A stretch of DNA of 64,000 bases from Puniceibacterium antarcticum. Its GTDB lineage: Bacteria; Pseudomonadota; Alphaproteobacteria; Rhodobacterales; Rhodobacteraceae. The stretch lies in contig NZ_AWWI01000064.1 of the NCBI RefSeq assembly GCF_002760615.1, positions 1-64,000 of the forward strand. The letters are read 5' to 3'. The translations under genes were made by a program, and so were the position numbers. Position 1 is the stretch's first letter. Each line of letters begins with the position of its first letter. The notes under the pieces were generated by a model that was given only the letters and a program-made list of their open reading frames with translations, was not told the DNA's origin and searched no databases. Positions 8,612 through 17,306 of this stretch are shown piece after piece.

Positions 8612-9301
8612 TCAATTGTAGCGATACAATTTTGACTCACAAAATCCCCACCTGCACTGACGAATAAGTAGCATGGCATTGCCAAATTGTCTGTCTGGCC
8701 TAGCACTCCTTTGGCAGAATTTTGCTGATCTGATAATCTCCGGATTCACGGGAGGCGATGCCTTGTCGAAATCCGCCGCCAAAAACCAGCAGGTATCACC
8801 GGGCAGCAAAGGGTAAACACCAGCTACAAAATCTCCATTTCGGCCATCGTCGCCGCGCAGGTGTTTTTCGATGATGGATTCATCAGGTGGAATGAATTTC
8901 TGATGACCACATTCACCGCATTTGACCTTTGGCTTTCCACAAATGCCTTTCACCCATTCGTTGGCGCAAGCTGGGGAGTACCCGGATCTACCGGTCTTCT
9001 TGTTTTCCCATCTTGTGGGAAATACGTCAGGTCGACCGGCGAAAAGACGGCGAAAAAGTTTTACTTTCTCGCGGGAAGTAGAGTTGTTCGTAATTGGGGC
9101 GATTCCGAAACCAGGTTGTTGTACCGATGACCTCTCCTTGGAGGCAAGTCGAACCTCGAGTGCCGCTATCTGACGCTGAAGTTCACGTCGTTCTGCTTCA
9201 AGACTGGCCAGACGTTGCCGGACCTGCGCCAAGTCTGCAGCTATTTCACTTTGGTCATTCAACCGAAGTACCCACCCATTACGCTCAGTTGGTTCCAGCA
9301 T
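8612..9301 (-). pseudogene. N-terminal fragment of a TOTE-type archaeo-eukaryotic primase protein
   Basis: The first 55 residues form a coiled coil (LAQVRQRLASLEAERRELQR). Then comes the start of an archaeo-eukaryotic primase domain: EKVKLFRRLFAGRPDVFPTR, SGYSPACANEWVKGIC, a Cys cluster (CGKPKVKCGECGHQ), and VAGVYPLLPGDTCWFLAADF with the following Asp giving the metal-binding DxD. The similarity stops right after DFDK, and the last 40 codons are unrelated. The rest of the primase and the N-half of the helicase are missing. The family is described as part of TOTE conflict systems; this copy cannot be functional as it stands. Confidence 0.7.
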
Positions 9302-9544
9302 AGTCGGACGCTACGCTTCGTATATGCCTTCAACGAAAAATCGCATGTTTTCTAAGGTAAGGCAGCACCAAAGTAGATTTGAAGCTGACCTCTTTCTTTG
9401 ATTTTCCCGGAAGCCATGACATCGACGACTTTAATAGACACTTCGCCATGCAGCCATAGCATACCGTCTATGGTTAGGGATTTGGCATTTGGCCCATATC
9501 TTCGTGTCAAGCAAAGACGCAAAGTCAACACGAAAGACCGAACC

Positions 9545-9715
9545 ATGAATACGCAATCACAATTCGAGACACCCACCCGGGTCGAAGTTCAAAAGATCAT
9601 CCAGCAGGCGCACCGGATGCGCAGCGAATATCTTGCCACGTCGATCAAGGCCGGATTGTCTAACTGTCACGCGAGATTCAGTCGCAAGAAATCTGTAGGC
9701 GGCGCAACGGCCTGA
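9545..9715 (+). CDS. Small conserved protein, RSP_7527-like
   Basis: A 56-aa protein (starts MNTQSQFETPTRVEVQKIIQ, then QAHRMRSEYLATSIKAGL, with a basic tail). It resembles small Rhodobacteraceae proteins that occur next to DUF1127 proteins, which fits the next gene downstream on the same strand. There is no signal peptide or known motif. The function is unknown. The family name is from memory of the sequence pattern and is only moderately certain. Confidence 0.55.
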   Translation: MNTQSQFETPTRVEVQKIIQQAHRMRSEYLATSIKAGLSNCHARFSRKKSVGGATA

Positions 9716-9898
9716 CCACTGCGGTCTGCGCCTGCAGATGCCATAATCACTGCCTGTCCGGGACAAGATCGCTCTCAGACTTGGTCCACACTGAGGGTCA
9801 AGTGGCGAACAGCAAGCCAATCCAGAACAGACCAGTCGCCATCATTCGCAATACGCGGTGGATCCAATTCCACAATTTGAAACGAAAGACCTAAGACC

Positions 9899-10129
9899 AT
9901 GACACTTCAGAACATTCTCACCGTACATCCCTTCGAAGGGCTCCACAATACGATCCAACAGTTTAGGGCCGACCATGCAGAGCGGCGCAGGGCAAGAGCA
10001 GTCTACGACCGGACATGGCGCGAGCTTTCGGCAATGTCCGACCCGGAACGGGCGGATATCGGTATCCACAGCTCCGACATTCCCCGGATCGCGTCCGAAG
10101 CCGCTACCATGAGCCGCAAGACATCGTAG
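9899..10129 (+). CDS. DUF1127-like small protein
   Basis: A 76-aa protein whose C-terminal half matches the DUF1127 pattern: YDRTWRELSAMSDPERADIG, then IHSSDIPRIASEA, following an Arg-rich helix (HAERRRARAV). DUF1127 proteins are small basic proteins; in some Alphaproteobacteria they have been linked to RNA-dependent regulation of phosphate or stress genes. The ATG at 9899 follows a GAAAGAC-like ribosome site. Confidence 0.6.
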   Translation: MTLQNILTVHPFEGLHNTIQQFRADHAERRRARAVYDRTWRELSAMSDPERADIGIHSSDIPRIASEAATMSRKTS

Positions 10130-10488
10130 CTCTGAGACGGTTACTGCAGCTGCCAAGCTGCAACGCACATGGCAGTTGCCCGCCCGACCTGCTTATCACA
10201 TCGTTCTAACAATACGCCCTCGCTGAACGTCCACTACGAAAAATGCTGCGCCGAGTCGCTGCGTGTCCGCTCACCGCCATCGCTACCGGTGGTGCCACGT
10301 CAACGCTGTAAAGATTTCTCAACATCGCGCTTGGGCGTCACCGGGACTGCTCCTCATTTAGATCTCCTGCGCATTTAGTATTGGGTGGGAGATAGTGTAG
10401 CTTCGGTCAGCCTACACAAGTCAGCACTCATAACAAGTTGGGCATGCACTAGGCTTCCAAGTTCAGGTAACGAGGCCCGAAAAAGGTG
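10130..10488. other. No gene recognised; probable flank of the Tn7-like element
   Basis: About 360 bases between the DUF1127-like gene and the end of tniQ. A short dyad (TGTAG ... CTACA) occurs near 10400. If the Tn7-like element ends near its tniQ side, the terminus would be here, but I cannot identify terminal repeats. Confidence 0.35.
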
Positions 10489-12300
10489 TCAGAGTTTCAA
10501 AATCGCCGCGCGCTCATACACCCGCGCATCACCTCCCGAAATTGCCGAGCCAAGCCCCGCGGCCTTGATCCGCATCATCATTGCCATCGGCGATACACCG
10601 AGGTGTTGGGCGGCTGTCTTCGGCGTTTGAAACTTCTCGAGGAATGCCTCGAGTTCGTCATAAGTGACGAGTTCGGCGGCGGCTCGCAGTCCGTTGCGAC
10701 GTCGCCGCTCCGATGGGAGTAATCCAGCAGAAACAACTTGTCGAATTTCGCGGCTGCTTAGCGCCAGGCGTTGCCGCACCTCCTCCAACGTCATGTCGGA
10801 ACGCTCTTGGCGACGTATCGCGGCGAGCAGCTCTTTATGGCTAATTCGGAGCCCCGACAGCCCGATCGCAGTTCGGTCAATATAGGAACCGGGCAGCTCA
10901 CCCGCCTCGAGAAAGCAAAGGATTTGCCCCGCCGGACACCGCAAGACGAATGTGGCATGCGAAAGGCTGATCATGTCGTGGCGGACAGCATGGCAGGAGT
11001 GAAATGTCGCCTGAGCTTCCATTCCCTTGAGAAGATCATCCAGCACATCAATACTGAAACGCGGCTTCTTGAATGCCTTTGTCGCAATGCACGTGACCAC
11101 CCTTTCTGACACAAGACCGTCGAACATGGTGATCCCGATGCCCAGAAATTTTGCGCTCTGCTCCGCCCCGAAGCTCGTCGCCAGTGTTGTTATATGCGCG
11201 GTGCATGCCCTGAGAAGTGATCTGACATTGAAACCGTCGGGAATACGCCCATCCGGTAAAAAGCCGTCGAGGATCAACGCACGCCCTACCCACTTTCTGG
11301 AGCGGTCGGTTGTCTCTGCAAGCTTCTTGATGCAGGCATCCACCTGCACTTGGGACGGGGCATAATGATGTCTGGACAACAGGCAGTAGTCGCCTTGATC
11401 CTTGATAAGGCCCAGCATGATGTCCCGAAACGCTTGCCGCTCGTCCCGCATTGAGGCCTGAAGCGCCCAGCCGTGGAACCAGGTCTTACTGAGCCTTGTC
11501 GAATGACGTCCGAGCGCTTGGTCGACCTCATCTAGCAGTTTCCCGTGGCCCACACGCGTGATCGAGAATCCCAGCTCAGTGAGCTCGCGCCGCCTTGCAG
11601 GTGGAGACGCATTGGGTCGTAAGGTGCCTTCGGCGATAAAGGCGCCCAGCCCCAGGCACCATCGCTCCAAGGTGTCGATCTGGATATCACCCAACCAGTC
11701 GATCATCAGCGTGTCAGCTTCAAGTCTCAGAAGAGCCGCGCGTTCGAAGTCCGACAGCGCTTGCCGTTGTACCCGTTCCTCCAATCGATGTAACCATCCA
11801 CCCGACAGTTCGGCGCGCAGGACATGATCATAGCAGGTCGTGTAATCTGCGTAAGGCAGCTCAATCAGCGCTGTTTCGTGGTGGCTGCAACAGGGCATGA
11901 AACGTGGCAGCCATTGCCATCGGATCGCACAGCCGTCCGCTTGGCTACCCGTCGACGACAGATCCTCCAGCCAGCAGTTGGGGCAAATGGACAGATCGTG
12001 TTTGCGGATGGACCGGGTCAGAAAACGCTGCCCATGCAGGTCAGTGTATTTCTCACTGACCTTGCGTGGACTGTGTAAGATCAGGTCTGAGCCAGACGAG
12101 CCGGTGAGCGCCGCCAGGGCTTTGAGATGCTGCGGGTCACCTGCACAGATAGCCGCTTTGCCAAGTCCCATTGCCGTGCAAAACTCGGCGGTAGACCGCG
12201 AAGCATTTGCCGAAGCGTTTCGGGACAAGGTCGAGAATGCCGGCTCGCCCACCGTGGCAGCCAAGGCGATCGGGAGCGCAGAGATCGCTTGAGTTTCCAT
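10489..12300 (-). CDS. tniQ: TniQ/TnsD-family target-selection protein
   Basis: About 603 aa. TniQ proteins choose the target and recruit the TnsC/TniB ATPase. The N-terminal TniQ domain contains the zinc cluster LSICPNCWLEDL ... FMPCCSHHE (residues about 105-150). A long C-terminal half ends with helix-turn-helix-like segments (LALSSREIRQVVSAGLL and TPKTAAQHLGVSPMAMMMRI). This length is closer to TnsD than to short TniQ, suggesting that it binds a specific DNA site. The ATG at 12300 has an upstream GGGGAG; a GTG at 12321 overlapping the tniB stop is an alternative. A 23-bp stretch at 10832-10854 recurs at 3363-3385. Confidence 0.85.
   Translation of the reverse strand: METQAISALPIALAATVGEPAFSTLSRNASANASRSTAEFCTAMGLGKAAICAGDPQHLKALAALTGSSGSDLILHSPRKVSEKYTDLHGQRFLTRSIRKHDLSICPNCWLEDLSSTGSQADGCAIRWQWLPRFMPCCSHHETALIELPYADYTTCYDHVLRAELSGGWLHRLEERVQRQALSDFERAALLRLEADTLMIDWLGDIQIDTLERWCLGLGAFIAEGTLRPNASPPARRRELTELGFSITRVGHGKLLDEVDQALGRHSTRLSKTWFHGWALQASMRDERQAFRDIMLGLIKDQGDYCLLSRHHYAPSQVQVDACIKKLAETTDRSRKWVGRALILDGFLPDGRIPDGFNVRSLLRACTAHITTLATSFGAEQSAKFLGIGITMFDGLVSERVVTCIATKAFKKPRFSIDVLDDLLKGMEAQATFHSCHAVRHDMISLSHATFVLRCPAGQILCFLEAGELPGSYIDRTAIGLSGLRISHKELLAAIRRQERSDMTLEEVRQRLALSSREIRQVVSAGLLPSERRRRNGLRAAAELVTYDELEAFLEKFQTPKTAAQHLGVSPMAMMMRIKAAGLGSAISGGDARVYERAAILKL
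10832..10854 (+). repeat. 23-bp exact copy shared with 3363-3385
   Basis: The stretch beginning TCTTTATGGCTAATTCGG is identical over 23 bases at 10832-10854 (inside tniQ) and at 3363-3385 (beside the IS5 element). The flanks differ on both sides. Confidence 0.8.
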
Positions 12301-12317
12301 GTGCAAAGCTACTCCCC

Positions 12318-13262
12318 TCACCTGTCCAGGTTGACATCTGCGGGTATGCTGACGAAGTCTTCAGCGATGAACGGGTTCATCTCTGGAAGGCAGTCGAACC
12401 GTTGCGCGTGGGTTGATCGAAAATGCTCAATCTCCAGCACCTTGTTGCCTGCGACCAGTGCCGCTTTCAGGGCCAAGATGCAGATTTCACACAATTCGCC
12501 GAACGCGTAATAGGATGCGTGAAGCAGCCTCTCGGCGAAATCTCGTGTCTTCACGGTCTTGCTAAGTTCCAGGCCCACTCCCTGACAGTAGCACGCTAGA
12601 ATTTTGATTGCGCGCGATGCGTCCACGCCAGGATCAAGGTCGGTCATATGCACGACGCTGTACCGGCGCTTGAACTGCTGGTCTGAGTTGAGGATCTCCG
12701 CGAAATCCGGGGTGCCGATCAGGATGGGGACGACCTGCCCTTTCTGGGGCTGTACCAGTGACTTGAGGGCGTCCCGCATGGACTGGCGGTCTCTGGCCCC
12801 GGCGGCACGAACATGCTGGATTTCGTCCAAGACCAGAACTCGAGTTTCCAATCTCTCGATGTAGGCGGCGACATACTGCCATATGTCCTCTGCGGAATCT
12901 CGGGCCTTCGGCGTCCAGCCATACTCCAACGAAATCAGCATGCGGAGCTTGCGGAGGGTCACATCGTCCCGAAGCGGAACGAACACGTGACCGCGCGGAG
13001 AATGCCCTACGGCCGTCCGTTGCAGACCGAGCGTTTCGAGAGCGCGCAGAACGCTCTTGGTCTTCCCGGTGCCGCTGCGCCCAAGAACGACGACACCCCG
13101 AGCGTCGGCGGGGTGTCCAAGTTCTCTTGCGGCCATAAACTCCCTAAGCGAGTTTTCTATCTGACGCGCAATGCGTTGCGCGTCAGCGTGGTCGATGAAA
13201 ATGTCGCGGCGCAGTGCCTGAACTCTGCGATCAACGTCGCTCGGTCGGAGGGCGAGAGTCAT
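12318..13262 (-). CDS. tniB: TniB/TnsC-family AAA+ ATPase
   Basis: ATPase that connects target selection to the transposase, about 314 aa. Walker A is GVVVLGRSGTGKTKS, Walker B is RVLVLDEIQHV, and a sensor/Arg region follows (PILIGTPDFAEIL ... FKRRYSVVHM). The length is normal for TniB. The start at 13262 forms an ATGA overlap with the tniA stop; the longer frame from 13283 is less likely. It is translated as the third gene of the transposition operon. Confidence 0.9.
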   Translation of the reverse strand: MTLALRPSDVDRRVQALRRDIFIDHADAQRIARQIENSLREFMAARELGHPADARGVVVLGRSGTGKTKSVLRALETLGLQRTAVGHSPRGHVFVPLRDDVTLRKLRMLISLEYGWTPKARDSAEDIWQYVAAYIERLETRVLVLDEIQHVRAAGARDRQSMRDALKSLVQPQKGQVVPILIGTPDFAEILNSDQQFKRRYSVVHMTDLDPGVDASRAIKILACYCQGVGLELSKTVKTRDFAERLLHASYYAFGELCEICILALKAALVAGNKVLEIEHFRSTHAQRFDCLPEMNPFIAEDFVSIPADVNLDR

Positions 13263-15412
13263 AGATCCTCTCCTTCCTGCCACCAGTCGGTATCTTCCTC
13301 AGGGTCATCGAGATCGACTTCTTCATCGTCTGATGTGGAAGGTGCGTCGCCCGGTAGCGCTCCGCCTTGGCCAGCGTCAGGGTCGCCGATGACGTAGCCG
13401 ATCCCGTCGTCAGCCAAATCGAGCGCGTCCAGTTCCGGTATTTCATTCTCGACGACAGACAGGCCGAGGTAGAGTTCCTTTTCCAGGCGCGCGATATCCT
13501 TCGCAGTTGCCTGTTGAGGTAGCACGCCCATGATACGCATGGCTTCATTTGCGCGGGAGCGCATTGCCTGAAGGGCGTCCGATATGGTGTCAGCAGCCAG
13601 GGCCGCTTGCCCGGCGTATCGGCGTCTTAGAATTTTCCCGACGGAAACCCACTCGTCGAGTTTCACCCCGTGGAAATTTTCGACGCTGCACTCGACCTCA
13701 AGCCATTCTTTCCCGGTGCAGACGCTGATCGTTCCTATGTCGTTGGGCTCTAGGTAAAGCGTGACCTTCGTGTTCTTTGCCCGGCGCCGGAGCTTTTGCA
13801 GTTCGCGGGAGTTGTAGGCCACCCCGAGCAATGTGATGCCTTTTGATGTTACCTTTCGATCGAGCGATATCCCGAAAGCCCTCCTCCGCATGGAGCGGGG
13901 CAACTGCGGGGGAAGTCCGACGGTGCCGCTAAGACGCTCCAGCGCCGCCGCAGGCGTCTCTCTGAAGAGCCCGGCATGGGGCGTGTTGTGGTAGACGTCG
14001 ACAACATACCGAATGAAGATCAGGGCCAATTGGTCGTCCGTCAGGACGGCCGTTTCCTCCGTCGGATAATCGCCGCGTTCCTTGGGGTTTGCGAAGGTTT
14101 GTCCAGGCAGATAGGGCATCACCCTGTATGTGAAAGTCAAAAATGGGCGCTCGATCGTCCCGCGAAACTGTGGCTCTCCCACGGTGGGATAGGAGTAGGC
14201 GGCACATGTCTCATTGACCGCTCGAGTGGTCGCGCCTGCGCGGAAAGCAGATCCGGTGTCGCTTTCGACGCCTTCAAATGGAAATCCGTGCCAAATGGAC
14301 TCCGCGCCTGCGGCAGCTGCCAAATCCGACTTGTCTCGTGTAGACATTTCCAGCGCTCGAATGGCTGACGCTGAATTTTGTGATGACGCAACGAGCAAAC
14401 CCACGATGTATCTGGTCGCGACGTCCAGGACGACGTAAAGCCATCGACGCCCGCGTGGCAACCGGTCGATCGTCTTCTGATCGAGCCCCTCTCTGATAGG
14501 CCCATTCATAATAATCGTACGCGCATCAATCTCCCACTCGTCCACTTGGAATGTCTGACCAGGACGGGTTGCCCGATTGGTCTTGCCAACACCCAAGTAG
14601 CGGCGCTTTGCGATCGCGCTGCCCTCACGACCAGCGTCGACCTCCAAGCGATCAAAACGCTTCAGCCATTCCCACAGCGCTGTCTTTCCACGTGTTTGTA
14701 ACAGCGGAAGCATGGCGGCCTCTCGTCGCTCGTTTTCGCGACGCAGCGCGTTGATCGTGTTATCAACGACTTCACGGCCTGTGTGGCGCTGGTTCAGGAG
14801 AAACTCTCTGAGTTGCTGTTGGATGAAAAGGTAGCTGTCTTGGTTGATATCGAGCTTGGAGGCCCTTCCGCGCTTATCGATAAGCGCATCCATACGGCCA
14901 CCGGCTTTTTTGACAGCGCGGTACCACCGCAAGATGCTTGCCGGGGATGCGTCGAAGCCAAAGCTGTTGCCGTTCGAGCTGAAGTACTTAGCCCCGTAGA
15001 TCTCATGGAATGTCTTCCACTCCTCTGCGGCATAGGCTTTGATGTGAGGGTAATGTTGTCCGACGCCATCGGGTCGAAGGGTCAGTCCACCTTCCGAATA
15101 CCTCCTTGTCAGACCACAGACGAAAAACCACCGGTTACAGACAAGAGTTTGGTTCGTCCGCGATAAAGCAGAGAGGCCGATGTGGGGCTGAGGTCGAGAC
15201 TTCGCCTCGTCCACGCTTTTAGATCGCTTCTCGTAGTCCCACTCTGGTTGCTGCACGATCTCATGCAGCGTCGGCCAGGTAAAACGCTCGACCGCGGCAG
15301 ATCCGTCATCTCGTCGGAAGAACGCGTGCTGATCGTCCGATTCTTCGAAAAAATATGGAACCGAGTTGATATAATAGCGTGTGACCCTATCGAAGTTCAT
15401 CCGGATTGTCAT
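13259..15412 (-). CDS. tniA: TniA/TnsB-family DDE transposase
   Basis: Transposase of the Mu/Tn7 retroviral-integrase superfamily, 717 aa. N-terminal helical DNA-binding domains precede an rve-type catalytic core. The likely triad is D in FQVDEWEIDAR, D in GVESDTGSAFR and E in FRGTIERPFLTF. A Mu-C-like beta-barrel region follows (VTLYLEPNDIGTISV). The C-terminal tail is very acidic (DDEEVDLDDPEEDTDW), which is unusual and may contact TniB. The start at 15412 overlaps the preceding gene's stop as ATGA. Confidence 0.92.
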   Translation of the reverse strand: MTIRMNFDRVTRYYINSVPYFFEESDDQHAFFRRDDGSAAVERFTWPTLHEIVQQPEWDYEKRSKSVDEAKSRPQPHIGLSALSRTNQTLVCNRWFFVCGLTRRYSEGGLTLRPDGVGQHYPHIKAYAAEEWKTFHEIYGAKYFSSNGNSFGFDASPASILRWYRAVKKAGGRMDALIDKRGRASKLDINQDSYLFIQQQLREFLLNQRHTGREVVDNTINALRRENERREAAMLPLLQTRGKTALWEWLKRFDRLEVDAGREGSAIAKRRYLGVGKTNRATRPGQTFQVDEWEIDARTIIMNGPIREGLDQKTIDRLPRGRRWLYVVLDVATRYIVGLLVASSQNSASAIRALEMSTRDKSDLAAAAGAESIWHGFPFEGVESDTGSAFRAGATTRAVNETCAAYSYPTVGEPQFRGTIERPFLTFTYRVMPYLPGQTFANPKERGDYPTEETAVLTDDQLALIFIRYVVDVYHNTPHAGLFRETPAAALERLSGTVGLPPQLPRSMRRRAFGISLDRKVTSKGITLLGVAYNSRELQKLRRRAKNTKVTLYLEPNDIGTISVCTGKEWLEVECSVENFHGVKLDEWVSVGKILRRRYAGQAALAADTISDALQAMRSRANEAMRIMGVLPQQATAKDIARLEKELYLGLSVVENEIPELDALDLADDGIGYVIGDPDAGQGGALPGDAPSTSDDEEVDLDDPEEDTDWWQEGEDL

Positions 15413-16212
15413 TGCGGCCTCCGAACGATCGAGTGGAGGTTGATGCTTCCGGTACTGACGAGGCCGAGGCGCCTTTCAAAGATGGCACGGACTGCAGCCC
15501 GGAACCCTCGCGAGCCGGTACGGCTGAGAATAATCAGATCGGTGATGGTGAACTCGCCGTCGAGTTTTGCCACCGTCTCTTCGAGGCGAGCGTCAGCTTC
15601 AGCATCCGGGCACAGAGAGAACCGCAGATAGGTCGCCGCATTCACGGCTGCAGTACGTGAAAAGCACTGCTCCGTAACCAAACGGACTTCATCCACCATG
15701 TCTGGCACCACGGCACGCCGAATCTGTTCCAGCTCGGCTAGAAAGCGACCAGATGCCAGGCGAGACGTTGGTTTCACAGCAACCGCAACTCTGCGTCCGG
15801 TCTTGTAGGTGATCAGCAGGTCGAAATAATGCGTGCCCTTCGTTCCGTCCGGCTTGCGAAACTTCACCGGACCGAATTGCTCTTGGACTTGGCGAACTCT
15901 CGGATCGATCAGCGTGACCACCAAGTTGCCGTGTTCAATTTTACTGTCCATGCCATAGATACGTGGCAAGCCGGTCTCAAGGTCGGGATACACGGCGAAG
16001 ATTCTGCATGAAGATCGCGACCTTGGATTGATCCGACGCTGACCGCGGTAAGCGAGCACGGGGTAATCTTCGCGAATGACTTCCCCCATTAGATCATCCG
16101 GAAACGCTTCTGTGGGGCCGTAGGCCCTGCGGAAGGCTTCGGGCATCCCGGATAGGTCACGACCAACCGGCGTGACCGGGGCGTTTAGACTGCGTTCGAT
16201 TGGCATATTCAT
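15409..16212 (-). CDS. TnsA-like endonuclease-family protein
   Basis: About 267 aa, first structural gene of the transposition operon. The central part has the shape of a TnsA N-terminal endonuclease domain: GTHYFDLLITYKTGRRVAVA followed by VKPTSRL, in the place where TnsA has D ... (Q/E)xK. Here the residue two before the Lys is Ala (AVK), so a catalytic residue may be lost. The C-terminal part (TITDLIILSRTGSRGF) resembles a winged-helix contact domain. Starts at 16212 (MNMPIERS) or 16206 are both possible. In Tn7, TnsA cuts the 5' ends of the element; whether this one cuts is uncertain. Confidence 0.7.
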   Translation of the reverse strand: MNMPIERSLNAPVTPVGRDLSGMPEAFRRAYGPTEAFPDDLMGEVIREDYPVLAYRGQRRINPRSRSSCRIFAVYPDLETGLPRIYGMDSKIEHGNLVVTLIDPRVRQVQEQFGPVKFRKPDGTKGTHYFDLLITYKTGRRVAVAVKPTSRLASGRFLAELEQIRRAVVPDMVDEVRLVTEQCFSRTAAVNAATYLRFSLCPDAEADARLEETVAKLDGEFTITDLIILSRTGSRGFRAAVRAIFERRLGLVSTGSINLHSIVRRPQ

Positions 16213-16398
16213 GGCATAGCATCCCTGTTTCCGGGCCGTTGAGCGCCGGATTGCGAGGACACGCAGGAGCAAGCCGCTCATGCATGCCTGTTGACTTTTC
16301 GCTGCTGTGGTGGGATGAAAGAAGGGACCAACCTTCCAAGGGCTCTGCATGCTTCGCGCTGCGGGGCCTTTGTTCTTTCATCGGGGTCGTCGGTTTCG

Positions 16399-16635
16399 CT
16401 AGGTCATTGAGACAGCTCCTTCTGGTTGGGCAAGGAGCGAAGCCAGTTCCTCGGGGTCCTCGCCAAGTAGGCGTGCGATTTCTGTTATGACCGGGAGGCT
16501 CTTCCGGTGACCGCCAATGACCAAGCTGATCGTCGAAGGATTGCGCCCAAGACGGGACGCAAGTTCTTTGATCGAAAGGCCTGCCTCTATCCGCAGACGA
16601 CATTTGATGATCTCGGCTGTGCCGCGAAATTTCAT
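16399..16635 (-). CDS. Small helix-turn-helix (XRE/Cro-like) regulator
   Basis: A 78-aa DNA-binding protein with a Cro/C1-type helix-turn-helix: LSIKELASRLGRNPSTISLV at residues about 20-40. It is the first gene before the TnsA-like gene on the same strand, 186 bases upstream. It probably regulates the transposition operon, perhaps through the dyads in its own promoter. It is not a recognised Tn7 component and could also be a host-derived addition. Confidence 0.75.
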   Translation of the reverse strand: MKFRGTAEIIKCRLRIEAGLSIKELASRLGRNPSTISLVIGGHRKSLPVITEIARLLGEDPEELASLLAQPEGAVSMT

Positions 16636-16657
16636 GTACGAACCTTGGGCAATTTTT

Positions 16658-16703
16658 GTTGACGGATACCCGAATCATGTGGGTTCGCGATTCGCAAGTC
16701 AAC
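16658..16703 (-). promoter_or_regulatory. Candidate promoter and operator of the transposition operon
   Basis: On the minus strand TTGACT (16697-16702) and CATGAT (16674-16679) are separated by 17 bases, a good -35/-10 pair, ending about 40 bases before the HTH gene start. Two near-concentric inverted repeats overlap it: GTTGAC/GTCAAC (16658-16663 and 16698-16703) and CGAATC/GATTCG (16671-16676 and 16689-16694). They are plausible binding sites for the HTH protein. Confidence 0.4.
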
Positions 16704-17007
16704 CACCATCCGCATCCATGAAAATTCAACCGTGTCAATATAGTTCAGAGTTATTTTGACAATTAACATGTGCGCGCGATTCCAGTTGCACTGACTATCT
16801 GCACTTCTGTAATCGATGGAAAACTAGGCGTATCCCATGGATCGGCACGAGGAAAAGACACGTTGGTCAGACCTGATAACGACCGATCAACGTTGTTGTC
16901 GCCTGATTTACCTTCGATCCCGCGAGGCATGGGTCCAAAACTGCGATGTTCATCGCTTCAGCCAACGCCAGATGGCCGAAGCCGCGGTGACTGGATCAAC
17001 TTCTGAA
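16704..17007. other. No gene recognised; possible transposon end
   Basis: About 300 bases between the promoter of the transposition operon and higA. TTGACA-like words recur at 16735 and 16755. One transposon end is expected here if the layout follows Tn7, with the tnsA side near an end, but no terminal repeat could be established. Confidence 0.35.
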
Positions 17008-17295
17008 TCAGGAGAGCAGCGGCTCGATCCCACTCACGTCCACCTGCCTAGCCGCAGTGCGCATATCGAAATTGGTCTGCATGTTCATCCAATATTCCGG
17101 CGTCGTTTTGAACACACGTGCCAGCCGCAGCGCGGTATCGGGCGTCATGATGGTTGAGCCCTTCACCAGCCGCTCGATGAGCGTCCGGGGAACATAAAGG
17201 CGGTGAGCCAGCGCGATCGCGCCCATCTCAAGCGGATCTAGGTACAGTTCTTTCAGGACTTCGCCTGGGTGCATCGGGTCTTGAAGCAGGCTCAT
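17008..17295 (-). CDS. higA: HigA-family antitoxin
   Basis: A 95-aa helix-turn-helix antitoxin. The family signature is clear: MHPGEVLKELYLDPLEMGAI, then ERLVKGSTIMTPDTALRLAR (HTH), and TTPEYWMNMQTNFDMRTA. HigA binds and neutralises the HigB RNase and represses the pair's promoter. It starts 11 bases after the toxin frame, in the usual toxin-first order of higBA. The gene appears intact even though the toxin may not be. Confidence 0.93.
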   Translation of the reverse strand: MSLLQDPMHPGEVLKELYLDPLEMGAIALAHRLYVPRTLIERLVKGSTIMTPDTALRLARVFKTTPEYWMNMQTNFDMRTAARQVDVSGIEPLLS

Positions 17296-17306
17296 GATGT
17301 CTCATT

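Larger units (their letters stand above)
10489..16703 (-). mobile_element. Tn7-like transposition module (HTH, TnsA-like, TniA/TnsB, TniB/TnsC, TniQ)
   Basis: Five co-directional genes on the minus strand, four of them with overlapping or near-abutting start and stop codons, encode a complete Tn7/Tn5053-type machine: endonuclease-like protein, DDE transposase, AAA+ ATPase and TniQ target selector. No Cas genes or CRISPR array accompany it. The limits given are those of the genes plus the promoter region; the true transposon ends were not found. Confidence 0.75.

Noticed and set aside
10489-16212. CRISPR-associated transposon
   Set aside because: Tn7-like proteins are present, but no Cas proteins, array or guide-like repeats were found around them.
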